In this document: positions 5,490 to 11,967 of the stretch, in pieces
Layout: every line of letters begins with the position of its first letter
Position numbering within the stretch: the first letter of the stretch is position 1
DNA from: Acetobacteraceae bacterium
GTDB lineage: Bacteria; Pseudomonadota; Alphaproteobacteria; Acetobacterales; Acetobacteraceae
Assembly: GCA_947476855.1 (NCBI GenBank)
Contig: CANJSR010000117.1
Coordinates: 1 to 11,967 of the forward strand
Direction: 5' to 3'
DNA: 11,967 nucleotides
Notes under the pieces: generated by a model
What the model was told of the DNA's origin: nothing
The model's input: only the letters and a program-made list of their open reading frames with translations
Database searches by the model: none
Made by a program: the position numbers and the translations under genes

Positions 5490-7822
5490 CGCCCCTCACA
5501 CCATGCCGTCCAGGCGTGCCTCAGCGCACGCCCCAAATTCCGTCCGAAGCTCGGCCCATCACAGAGCGGGCTGGCTTTCACCTGGGCCCGCAGCCCAGCG
5601 CGCAAAGCCGTGAGGGCCCCGATGTCCGACGCCTTGCTGACCGCCAGATCGACATAGCCCGCGACATCGGCGGCCGCCCATCCGGTCAGCCCCGCGTTGG
5701 ACATATGGCTGAAGGAGTGGCGGGCGGCGAAGATTTCGCCCGGGACCATGACGGTGGGCACGCCCATCCACAGAGCCTCGATCGTCGTCAGGCCGCCGGA
5801 GTAGGGAAACGGGTCCAGCGCGATGTCGATCTGGTTGTATTCGCCCATGAAGGCGCGATGGCCGGAGGACCCGCGGGTTTCCACCCGGGCGGCAGACTCC
5901 CCAAAGGCGGCGCGGATGCGGGCGGCGGTGGGCCTGTCGCTGAATTGGTGGGTTTTCAGCACAAGGCGGGCGGTGGGGATGCGGGTCAGGATCGCACGCC
6001 AGGCCTCGATCGCGGCGGGCGTGATCTTGGCCAGGTTGTTGAAGCAGCCGAAGGTGATGTGCCCGTTGGCCAGCGCCGGCAGCGGCTCTACGTCCGGGGC
6101 ATGGGGCGGCGGGCTGTAGCAGACATAGCCGTCGGGCAGGCGCAGCAGGCGCTCGGAATACAAAGGTTCGAAGCCGGCGGGCGTTTCCCAGCGGTCGGTC
6201 AGCATCCAGTCCATCTCGGCAAGACCGGTGGAGTGGTTCTGCATCCCCACCCATTTCACCTGCACGGGCGCAAGGCGATGGGCGCAGGCATTCATCCGCG
6301 CGGCGTCACCGTAGCCGCCGAGGTCGATCAGCACGTCGATCCCCCGCGCGCGGGCGAGCCTGGCCAGGGTTTCGTCGTTCAGGGCATCGACATCGATCCA
6401 TTCCCGCGCGACGGCGCGGAACCGGCGGGTCATGGCATCCCCCGGCGCGGCGTTCTGCGCGAGGCAGACGAGGTCGAACCGTTCCGGGTCCAAGGTCTCG
6501 ATCCCCGCGACCGTCAGCCAGCCGACCGGATGGGTCTTCAGCGTGCCGGACAGCAGGCCCACGGTCAGGCGTCGGTCGGGATCGCGGCCGTTGGCGAAAG
6601 GCGGCAGGACGGCGCGCGGCAGGCGGGTGCCGCAGGCGCGCAGGGCCTCCAGCAATTCCGCGCCCGTCACGCCATCCAGATAGGGCAGCGTGTTGCACAA
6701 GGCCCGCCGCGGCAGCACCGCCTCCGGCCGCAGCGTGATGGCGCGTCGGGCGAGGTCAACGGCCTCCCGCTGATAGCCCAGGCAGGCGGTGGCGTTGGCC
6801 AGGTTACACAGCGACGGCACCTGCTCGCCAAACCGTTCGACGTGATCGAGCAGGAGGTCACGCGCCTCGGCATGGCGGTGCATCCGCATAAGCACGGCGG
6901 CGCGGTCGTTGCGGACCTGGGGATTGTCGGGATCGAGTTCCTCGGCCCGCCGCAACGCGGCATCGGCATCACGCAGCCGGTTGGACCGGGCGAGGATGCC
7001 GCCCAGCAGCAGCGCCGGCACGCGGGCATCAGGGGCGAGAGCGGCGGCGATCATCAGGGCGTCGATCGCCTCGTCCCGCCGGCCGAGGCGTTCCAGCACC
7101 ACGCCCTGCGCGGCGCGCGGCACGGGGTTGGCGGGATCGTCGCGGCACAGCAGGGACAGCCGGGTTTCCTCCGCCTCCAGCAACCCGGCGGCGGTGGCCG
7201 CGTCGATGCCGTGCAGGGCGTAGTCAAGCATGGCGGGGGCGGCGCGCTGCGCCTCGATGAAGGCGGTCAGGGCGATCGTCGGGTCGTCGGTGCGCAGCAG
7301 GGCCAGGCCCAGCGCGTCCCAGGCTTCCGCGTGATCGGGATTGCGGCCGAGGCAACGGAGCAGCAGCCCCCTCGCCTCTCCGGCCTCGCCGCGCGCGATC
7401 AGCAGGCCGGCGAGGGCGACCAGCGCCTCCGCCCGGTGCGGCGCGCGTTCCAGCGTCTGGCGATAGGAGTCCTCGGCCGCCTCGGGTTCCCCGGCCGAAC
7501 GGTGGCTTTCGGCCAGGCGCAGCAGCGGTTCGTCCCAGTCCGGCAGGCGTTCGGTCAGGCCCAGCATCAGGGACCGGCCGCGCGGGCGGTCATCGGCGCG
7601 ATCCTCGGCCAGCGCCAGGTTGAGCACGGTGACCGGGGATGTGTCGCCGAGGGCCACGGCAGCGCGCAAGGCGGCCCGCGCCTCGGTCAGGCGGTCGGCG
7701 GCCAGCAGCGCCATGCCGCGGGCGGCGTGGACGGTGGCGCTGTCCCCGGCGGTGTCGAGCAGGGTCAGCGCCCCGCCCGGGTCACCGTCCCGCAGGCGCA
7801 GCAGCGCGGCTTCAACCGTCAT
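5486..7822 (-). CDS. TPR protein with O-GlcNAc-transferase-like (GT41/SPINDLY) domain
   Basis: A 778-aa cytoplasmic protein. Residues 1 to about 370 are tetratricopeptide-like helical repeats (for example 99-128, 133-162, 236-264 and 268-297), typically a protein-binding superhelix. The C-terminal half aligns by motif with O-linked GlcNAc transferases (GT41, GT-B fold). The landmarks are HPVGW (431-435, catalytic-region His), APVQVKWVGM (518-527), YSERLLRLP (555-563), FGCFNNLAKITP (591-602) with donor-phosphate-binding Lys599, DPFPYSGGLTTIEAL (670-684), and MVPGE...ARHSFSHM (692-707). It overlaps the TPR-methyltransferase by 11 nt upstream and the small methyltransferase by 4 nt downstream. 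Given its place behind flagellin, flbT and flaF, it probably glycosylates flagellin Ser/Thr before export, like TPR-bearing Caulobacter FlmG (inference). The donor sugar is not indicated; GT41-like sequence does not prove GlcNAc. Confidence 0.92.
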   Translation of the reverse strand: MTVEAALLRLRDGDPGGALTLLDTAGDSATVHAARGMALLAADRLTEARAALRAAVALGDTSPVTVLNLALAEDRADDRPRGRSLMLGLTERLPDWDEPLLRLAESHRSAGEPEAAEDSYRQTLERAPHRAEALVALAGLLIARGEAGEARGLLLRCLGRNPDHAEAWDALGLALLRTDDPTIALTAFIEAQRAAPAMLDYALHGIDAATAAGLLEAEETRLSLLCRDDPANPVPRAAQGVVLERLGRRDEAIDALMIAAALAPDARVPALLLGGILARSNRLRDADAALRRAEELDPDNPQVRNDRAAVLMRMHRHAEARDLLLDHVERFGEQVPSLCNLANATACLGYQREAVDLARRAITLRPEAVLPRRALCNTLPYLDGVTGAELLEALRACGTRLPRAVLPPFANGRDPDRRLTVGLLSGTLKTHPVGWLTVAGIETLDPERFDLVCLAQNAAPGDAMTRRFRAVAREWIDVDALNDETLARLARARGIDVLIDLGGYGDAARMNACAHRLAPVQVKWVGMQNHSTGLAEMDWMLTDRWETPAGFEPLYSERLLRLPDGYVCYSPPPHAPDVEPLPALANGHITFGCFNNLAKITPAAIEAWRAILTRIPTARLVLKTHQFSDRPTAARIRAAFGESAARVETRGSSGHRAFMGEYNQIDIALDPFPYSGGLTTIEALWMGVPTVMVPGEIFAARHSFSHMSNAGLTGWAAADVAGYVDLAVSKASDIGALTALRAGLRAQVKASPLCDGPSFGRNLGRALRHAWTAWCEGR

Positions 7823-9278
7823 GGTGGGGGCGTTCCAGCACCATCAGGATGCCGTCGACCGGGACCCCGGCTTCGTAGCGCACCACCTCGGGCGCGAAAT
7901 GGCGGATGACGAAACCACTGTCGAGCGCGACGCGGCGGGCATAGTCGGCATCATGGGCATAGCGGCCCTGGCGGAGCAGCGCCCAGTCGCCGTTCCCCGG
8001 CACGACGCCGTCATGGTCGGGCAGCAGCCGTTCGAGGGAGCAGACGAACCAGCCGCCTGGCTCCAACCGGGTCCGGATCGTTGGGATCACGTCGTCGAGG
8101 GCGCCGAAATAGCACAGCACATCGGCGGCGATGATCAGCGGCCATTCGGCTTGCGGGATCAGCGGGCCGCCCAGCGCGGTCATCAGGTCGGCCTCGATCA
8201 GGTCGGCATAGACCTGCTTGATCCGGGCCTGGTCCAGCATCCGGGCTGAGATGTCGACGCCGGTCATCGGCCCAAGCGGCAGGTCCCCGATCGCCAGCCC
8301 GACCAGTCCGGTGCCGCATCCCAGGTCCAGCACTGGGCCGATCTCCTGCCCCGCGGCCAGACGCGGATGGGCCTGCACCACGCCGCGGATCACGCCTGGG
8401 ATGCGGTAGCCGAGGGAGATCAGGTGCCCCTCGAACCGGTCGGCGTAGCCGTCGAAAACGGTCCGCAAATATTCCTCGGGCGCCCGCTTGCCACGCGGCA
8501 TGGCCCCGGTGGTCGACACCAGATGGCGCACATAGGGGTCGTCGGGGCCGAGCTTGAGGGCGTCCTGGTAGGCGTCGGCGGCCTGGTCGTGGTGGCCGAG
8601 GCTTGACAGAGCGTGGCCATACAGCCCGAACAGGCAGGCATCCGCGATGCCGACGACGCGGGCCTGTTCCGCCAGCCGCACGGCGCCAGAGAAGTCCCGG
8701 CGGCGGATGCACAGCATGACGGCGGCGTTGCGGAGCGACACGGCGGCGGGGGCGAGCGCGATCCCCTCCTCCAGCGTCGCCAGCGCGGCATCCAGGTCGT
8801 GGGTGACGGTCAGGGCGTTGGCCAGGGCCTCGCGGAAGGCCGGGTCGCCCGGGCGGTCGCGCACGGCTTCCCGCAGGCAGGACAGCGCGTCATCGGACCG
8901 GCCGAGTTCCAGCATCAGCGTGCCCAGTAGCGCCTTGGCGATGGGGTCGCCGCGATCGAGGATCACCGCCTCGGCCGCGTCGCGTGCCGCGCCTTCGAGG
9001 TCTCCGATCCGATGGCGCAGTTCCGAGCGGCATTTGCGGAGGCCGGAATGGTTCGGGGTCTGGACGATCGCCAGGTCCAGTTCGCCCCGAGCCTCATCGA
9101 CCGTGCCTTCCCGCAGCGCCAGCATCGCGGCCAGGTGGGACAGGCCGGCGGAGGGGCCGCTGATCTGGCGGGCGGCGGCCAGCAGCGGCCTCGCGGCACT
9201 GGTCTGGCCGGCCTGGATCATGACCGCGACGCGGCGGATCAGGTCATGCGGATTGGCGGTGGCGTGCACCTGTTCCAT
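7812..9278 (-). CDS. TPR-repeat protein fused to a SAM-dependent methyltransferase
   Basis: A 488-aa fusion. Residues about 10-250 are tetratricopeptide-like repeats (clearest at 114-146, 148-180 and 216-248). The linker YLRTVFDGYADRFEGHL (270-286) is typical of the 'predicted methyltransferase containing TPR repeat' family (COG4976-like). The methyltransferase domain follows, with motif I VLDLGCGTGLVG (316-327), GVDIS (340-344) and ADVLCYFG (385-392). The start is secure: AAAAGGAG (9286-9293) ends 7 nt upstream. The gene begins 27 nt after the DUF1217 stop, and its 3' end overlaps the start of the TPR-glycosyltransferase by 11 nt. The shared TPR architecture suggests both enzymes dock on the same protein partner, flagellin being the obvious candidate (inference). 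Whether it methylates protein, glycan or a small molecule cannot be told. Confidence 0.9.
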   Translation of the reverse strand: MEQVHATANPHDLIRRVAVMIQAGQTSAARPLLAAARQISGPSAGLSHLAAMLALREGTVDEARGELDLAIVQTPNHSGLRKCRSELRHRIGDLEGAARDAAEAVILDRGDPIAKALLGTLMLELGRSDDALSCLREAVRDRPGDPAFREALANALTVTHDLDAALATLEEGIALAPAAVSLRNAAVMLCIRRRDFSGAVRLAEQARVVGIADACLFGLYGHALSSLGHHDQAADAYQDALKLGPDDPYVRHLVSTTGAMPRGKRAPEEYLRTVFDGYADRFEGHLISLGYRIPGVIRGVVQAHPRLAAGQEIGPVLDLGCGTGLVGLAIGDLPLGPMTGVDISARMLDQARIKQVYADLIEADLMTALGGPLIPQAEWPLIIAADVLCYFGALDDVIPTIRTRLEPGGWFVCSLERLLPDHDGVVPGNGDWALLRQGRYAHDADYARRVALDSGFVIRHFAPEVVRYEAGVPVDGILMVLERPHHDG

Positions 9279-9305
9279 GGCGATGCTCCTTTTGAGCGAT
9301 GATCA

Positions 9306-10145
9306 TCAGATCACGAGCCCCCGCGACCGCACCGAAAGCGCGGTCAGGTCCGAGGACGTGTCGGTCTGGGCAGCCTCGGCGGCGGCCAGCAGATAGCGTT
9401 GGGCAAAGGCCTCGACGAATTTCGGGTCCTTGAGCTTGGCGACGTCGAGCCGCGTGGTGATCGCGTTTTCCTGCGCGGTCAGCGGCTGGAAGGCGATCTG
9501 CTTGGGGATGCCCAGGGCCACCGTCACGACGTTGCGCAGGACGGGGTCACCGAGGATCTGCAGAGCCGAGGTCACCGATCCGGCCTGGGCGCGGAAGGTC
9601 AGGGCGTTGGACAGGCCGGGGGTCTGTTCATCCAGGCCGTTGCGCCATTTCACCTCGGCATACGCATCGGCGAGCTTATTGATCACCGCCGGATCCTGGA
9701 TGATCGCCAGGCCCTTCTTCGCGAAGTCATAGGTCTCGACCGCCGGTTTCCAGCGTGAATCGCTCAGCTTGAAGACCAGTGCGTTGGGATCGGACAGGTC
9801 CGACTGCATGGTCTTGCGCGCCAGCGCGGCGCGGGAGGTCTGATCGCCCAGGCCGTTGGCGGTCAGCAGCACCTCCATCACCTTGGGATCACGCAGCAGC
9901 GCGTCCACGCTGGTGGCCTTGGCGACGCCGGCGCGGAAGCCGTCGATCGCGCGCTTGATCTCGGGCTTGTCCGCCGTCAGCCCGACTTCCCGGGTCTTGT
10001 TCTGCTCCGCCGACCGCATCGCCACGAAGGGCGAAACCGAGGCCGCGCGTTTGGCCCCCTGCCCGTACAGCGTGGCCAGCAGGGACGACGACGCGGAATC
10101 GGCGCCGCCTCCATAGAGCGAGAGCAGGAACATGCTGGCGGACAT
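9306..10145 (-). CDS. DUF1217 family flagellar-associated protein
   Basis: A 279-aa protein of the DUF1217 family, which is found in alphaproteobacterial flagellar clusters and has no agreed biochemical role. Recognisable stretches are DPVLRNVVTVALGIPKQIAFQ (200-220, one residue over-long runs avoided here: core VVTVALGIPKQ) and LKDPKFVEAFAQRYL (238-252). The region 81-132 looks like a diverged copy of about 196-251: both carry a D-P step, a hydrophobic helix ending in A.G(L/I) and a second D-P-(N/K) step. The N-terminus (MFLLSLYGGG) is mildly hydrophobic but not a convincing signal peptide. It starts 4 nt after the flaF stop, so it is translated from the same message; an alternative start is the ATG at 10133. 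It may assist flagellin secretion, assembly or quality control (inference from position only). Confidence 0.82.
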   Translation of the reverse strand: MSASMFLLSLYGGGADSASSSLLATLYGQGAKRAASVSPFVAMRSAEQNKTREVGLTADKPEIKRAIDGFRAGVAKATSVDALLRDPKVMEVLLTANGLGDQTSRAALARKTMQSDLSDPNALVFKLSDSRWKPAVETYDFAKKGLAIIQDPAVINKLADAYAEVKWRNGLDEQTPGLSNALTFRAQAGSVTSALQILGDPVLRNVVTVALGIPKQIAFQPLTAQENAITTRLDVAKLKDPKFVEAFAQRYLLAAAEAAQTDTSSDLTALSVRSRGLVI

Positions 10146-10149
10146 GGGC

Positions 10150-10497
10150 TCAGACCTGTCCGGCCAGCCCGGCGGCGAATTGTTCGTTGATGTCGATCAG
10201 GAAGTCGAAATCCGGGTGTTCGCGGTCCATCTCCCGCTCCACCGCCATGCCGACCGAGATGATCGAGGCGCGGAGCGTGATTGGCAGGGCGTTGGCCGGA
10301 TCGCGCATCAGGTCGCCCACGACCATCCACAGCCGGCGGTTGTCCGCGAGCGCGCGCACCCGCTGGATGGGGCCGGCCCCGTTCGCCGCCTTCAGGGCAC
10401 CGATCGCGCGCCTGAAGATGTCGGCTTCCTGTTCGCGCGAGGAACGATGTACCGAGGCCTTTTCATAGGCCCGGGCCGCCTGGGAGGATGCTTGCAT
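10150..10497 (-). CDS. flaF: FlaF, flagellar biosynthesis regulator / flagellin-handling protein
   Basis: A 115-aa protein, the normal FlaF length. The start chosen is MQASSQAARAYEKAS at 10497; the frame is open to 10569, but the extra residues are not family-like. Conserved features are the AYEKA N-terminus, SREQEADIFRRAIGAL (20-35), ADNRRLWMVVGDLM (51-64) and LPITLRASIISVG (71-83). In Caulobacter, FlaF promotes flagellin synthesis and secretion and opposes FlbT. Here its start lies 35 nt inside flbT, and its own stop is 4 nt from the DUF1217 start, so it is probably translated by coupling. The upstream Shine-Dalgarno is weak, which fits coupling. The identification is firm from sequence and from the flbT/flagellin neighbourhood. 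Confidence 0.94.
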   Translation of the reverse strand: MQASSQAARAYEKASVHRSSREQEADIFRRAIGALKAANGAGPIQRVRALADNRRLWMVVGDLMRDPANALPITLRASIISVGMAVEREMDREHPDFDFLIDINEQFAAGLAGQV

Positions 10498-10957
10498 GGG
10501 TTTGCGTGGCCTCTGTCTTTGGTGACCGGACCATGGCTGCCGCCTGGGCCCGGTTGTGGTCGTGCACACGGCCGAGCACCGCGTCTTCGTGCAGGATGAT
10601 GCGGCGGGTGAGCTTGAGTGCCTGGTAGCAATCGTCGGCCTCGGCCGCCGCGAGCGCGCGGTCGAGGATGTCGCGCGCCAGGGACGAAGTGGTCGCGTCC
10701 TTGAACGCGACGATCAACTGGCGGGCGGATTCGAGACCGTCCGGACGTTCTTCTTCCGACCCGATATAGGCCGACTGCAATGCGAAATAGATCCGACGGG
10801 CCGGGCTGTCGGCCTGATCCATCGGCATGATCTGCTTGCCGAACAGAAACCGCGCCCTGGCGGTCAGTTCTATTCTTGACTTGGTGCGAAAACGGATCGG
10901 TGCACCGTTCAGGATCATCACCTCGCCCTGGCGAAGTTCCAAGACCAGATTGGACAT
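10463..10957 (-). CDS. flbT: FlbT, post-transcriptional regulator of flagellin
   Basis: A 164-aa FlbT protein. Family marks are the N-terminal strand-rich part (LVLELRQGEVMILNGAPIRF, residues 4-23), FLFGKQIMPMDQADSPARRIYFALQ (written in parts: FGKQIM at 39-44; SPARRIYFALQSAY at 51-64), and a helical second half ending in RRIILHEDAVLGR (118-130). In Caulobacter, FlbT acts on the 5' untranslated region of flagellin mRNA and represses it until the hook is finished. A GGGAG lies about 8 nt before the ATG. It follows the flagellin gene by 62 nt, which contain a strong hairpin, and its last 35 nt overlap flaF. The C-terminal tail after about residue 145 is unconserved-looking. Confidence 0.94.
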   Translation of the reverse strand: MSNLVLELRQGEVMILNGAPIRFRTKSRIELTARARFLFGKQIMPMDQADSPARRIYFALQSAYIGSEEERPDGLESARQLIVAFKDATTSSLARDILDRALAAAEADDCYQALKLTRRIILHEDAVLGRVHDHNRAQAAAMVRSPKTEATQTHASILPGGPGL

Positions 10958-10984
10958 AGCCCGCTCCCTGCTTGCATGCGTCAG

Positions 10985-11010
10985 GCGGCGCCGGCCGGTG
11001 CCGGCGCCGC
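10985..11010. terminator. Perfect 11-bp GC hairpin between flagellin and flbT
   Basis: GCGGCGCCGGC (10985-10995) pairs perfectly with GCCGGCGCCGC (11000-11010) across a 4-nt loop. It sits 9 nt past the flagellin stop codon and 27 nt before the flbT start. No T-run follows in the direction of transcription, so it is better read as an attenuator or a 3'-end stabiliser that lets flagellin mRNA accumulate well above the regulator and modification genes downstream. True termination is possible. Confidence 0.65.
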
Positions 11011-11019
11011 GCGGGCGGG

Positions 11020-11871
11020 TTACTTGAACAGGCTGAGCAGGGTCTGCGGCGCCTGATTGGCGAGCGAGAGGGCCTGTGTGCCAAGCTGCTGGCGGATCTG
11101 AAGCGCCTGCAACTGGGCGGACTCGCGGGCCAGATCGGCATCCACCAGCGCGCCGAGACCGGCGTTCAGGGCGTCGATCTTGTCCTTGTTGTAGGAGATC
11201 TGGTTGGCGACATAGTTGATCGACGAACCGATCGTGTTGAGGGCGCGACCGACGGCGTTCATCTGGTTGATGAAGGTGCCGGACGCGGTGATCAGCGCCG
11301 CGATCGTTTCGGACGAGTCCATCTGCGTGGTGGTGAAGGCGATCGAGCCATACAGCGCCGATCCACCGAAGGTGGCGATGCCGTAGGATGAACCGGATTC
11401 GTTGCGGGCGACGGCGACGCGGGAGAATGTGCCATTGCTGCCTGTCAGGTCTCCGATCAGGGTCTTGCCGTTGTAGCTGGCGTCCTGGATGAAGGTCTGC
11501 ACGTTCGCCACCAGCGACTGGAACTGCCGCTGATAGTTGGTGCGGTCATTGCCCTGCACGTTGGCGTCCGACAGCTTCACCAGCACGTCACGCATGCTGT
11601 TCATGGTGTTGGAGATGTTGTTCAGGCCCGACTGCGTCGTCGAAAGCAGGCCCTGCACATTGCCCAACTGCTGGTTGGCGCTGGTCAGCGCGCCGACCGT
11701 GGAACGCACCGTCTGCGCCACCGCGTAGGCCGCGCCGTCATCCGTCGAGTCCGCCACGCGGAAACCCGTGGAGACACGCTTCTGAGCCACCGACAACGCG
11801 TCATTGGTCTTGTTCAGGGACTGGAGCGCGATCATCGCGCCCATGTTGGTGTTCACGGAATTGAGAGCCAT
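11020..11871 (-). CDS. fliC: Flagellin
   Basis: A 283-aa flagellin, the main filament subunit exported by the flagellar type III system. The N-terminal D0/D1 region (about 1-140) carries SLNKTNDALSVAQKRVSTG (18-36), VADSTDDGAAYAVAQ (39-53) and YNGKTLIG (133-140). The C-terminal D1/D0 region (about 195-283) ends in the usual Leu/Gln/Ala-rich helix and QTLLSLFK. The middle is very short (about 141-195), so there is no large D2/D3 domain. That middle is rich in Ser, Thr and Gly and is the likely surface for O-glycosylation by the TPR glycosyltransferase downstream (inference). There is no cysteine, as is usual for flagellins. The ATG is preceded by AAGGG (11881-11885) at 9 nt. flbT and flaF follow on the same strand. 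The symbol is generic; alphaproteobacteria often have several flagellin paralogues. Confidence 0.97.
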   Translation of the reverse strand: MALNSVNTNMGAMIALQSLNKTNDALSVAQKRVSTGFRVADSTDDGAAYAVAQTVRSTVGALTSANQQLGNVQGLLSTTQSGLNNISNTMNSMRDVLVKLSDANVQGNDRTNYQRQFQSLVANVQTFIQDASYNGKTLIGDLTGSNGTFSRVAVARNESGSSYGIATFGGSALYGSIAFTTTQMDSSETIAALITASGTFINQMNAVGRALNTIGSSINYVANQISYNKDKIDALNAGLGALVDADLARESAQLQALQIRQQLGTQALSLANQAPQTLLSLFK

Positions 11872-11907
11872 GGTGTCTTACCCTTGCTGTCCATGGTTTT
11901 TCATGCC

Positions 11908-11923
11908 CCCGCGTTTTGGCGGG
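11908..11923. promoter_or_regulatory. Short stem-loop in flagellin leader region
   Basis: CCCGC (11908-11912) pairs with GCGGG (11919-11923) around the loop GTTTTG, 37 nt before the flagellin start codon. FlbT in Caulobacter acts through the flagellin leader mRNA, so a leader structure here is of interest. If the candidate promoter just upstream is right, transcription would begin inside or next to this stem and only part of it would be in the mRNA. Confidence 0.3.
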
Positions 11924-11925
11924 CT

Positions 11926-11954
11926 CGATCGGTAGAATGCGGGAAAGGTCTTAA
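11926..11954 (-). promoter_or_regulatory. Candidate sigma-28-type flagellin promoter
   Basis: On the minus strand, TAAG (11953-11950) is followed after 16 nt by ACCGATCG (11933-11926). The FliA/sigma-28 consensus is TAAA, 15 nt, GCCGATAA, so the match is 3 of 4 and 5 of 8 with one extra base in the spacer. It is 55-83 nt upstream of the flagellin ATG, a sensible distance. No sigma-54 -24/-12 box (GG, 10 nt, GC in context) was found in the same leader. The window ends 13 nt further upstream, so other promoter elements may be cut off. Confidence 0.4.
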
Positions 11955-11967
11955 TCAGGGGTTAACA

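Noticed and set aside
5417..7909. An 830-codon plus-strand open frame opposite the glycosyltransferase
   Set aside because: It is exactly antisense to a gene with clear TPR and GT41 motifs; its Gly/Arg/Gln/His-rich translation has no recognisable domain and is the usual mirror frame of GC-rich DNA.
11872..11967. A sigma-54 promoter for flagellin
   Set aside because: No TGGCAC/TTGC-like -24/-12 pair with correct spacing is present on the minus strand of the leader within the window.
1..11967. CRISPR arrays, tRNA or rRNA genes, prophage or toxin-antitoxin genes
   Set aside because: No regularly spaced direct repeats, cloverleaf-like sequences or matching protein motifs were found on either strand.

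Overview
The window is about 12 kb of very GC-rich DNA with tightly packed, long-ORF genes. The gene content (flagellin next to flbT and flaF, a DUF1217 protein, and GC-rich palindromic intergenic repeats) points to an alphaproteobacterium, most likely Rhodospirillales/Acetobacteraceae-like. That placement is an inference from gene order and repeat style, not a database match. Almost everything is on the minus strand; one gene (ketopantoate-reductase family) is on the plus strand.

Read in the direction of transcription from the right end, the first block is a flagellin module: a compact 283-aa flagellin with a candidate sigma-28-type promoter upstream, a perfect 11-bp GC hairpin after its stop, then flbT and flaF (35-nt overlap) and a DUF1217 flagellar-associated protein 4 nt further on. 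It continues with almost no gaps into three modification-type genes: a TPR protein fused to a SAM methyltransferase (488 aa), a TPR protein fused to an O-GlcNAc-transferase-like (GT41/SPINDLY-type) glycosyltransferase (778 aa), and a small SAM methyltransferase (205 aa). Overlaps of 11 nt and 4 nt join these three. The simplest reading is a polycistronic unit that makes flagellin, controls its expression and secretion, and glycosylates (and perhaps methylates) it. This is the most interesting system in the window.

The block ends at a 323-nt intergenic stretch that is nearly all one giant imperfect palindrome of about 260 bp (arms near 118 nt, 26-nt centre), itself built of smaller hairpins. 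It probably ends the flagellar transcript and looks like a dispersed intergenic repeat. Beyond it lies a two-gene unit: a short-chain dehydrogenase/reductase and an FkbM-like SAM methyltransferase. This unit converges on the plus-strand ketopantoate-reductase-family gene across a 13-bp-stem hairpin that serves both strands.

The left end is a catabolic unit transcribed divergently from the reductase: two adjacent acyl-CoA dehydrogenase genes. The first appears to have a degraded active site; the second looks normal in its visible N-terminal half and runs off the window. They probably form a heteromeric acyl-CoA dehydrogenase. No tRNA, rRNA, CRISPR array, transposase or prophage gene was seen.
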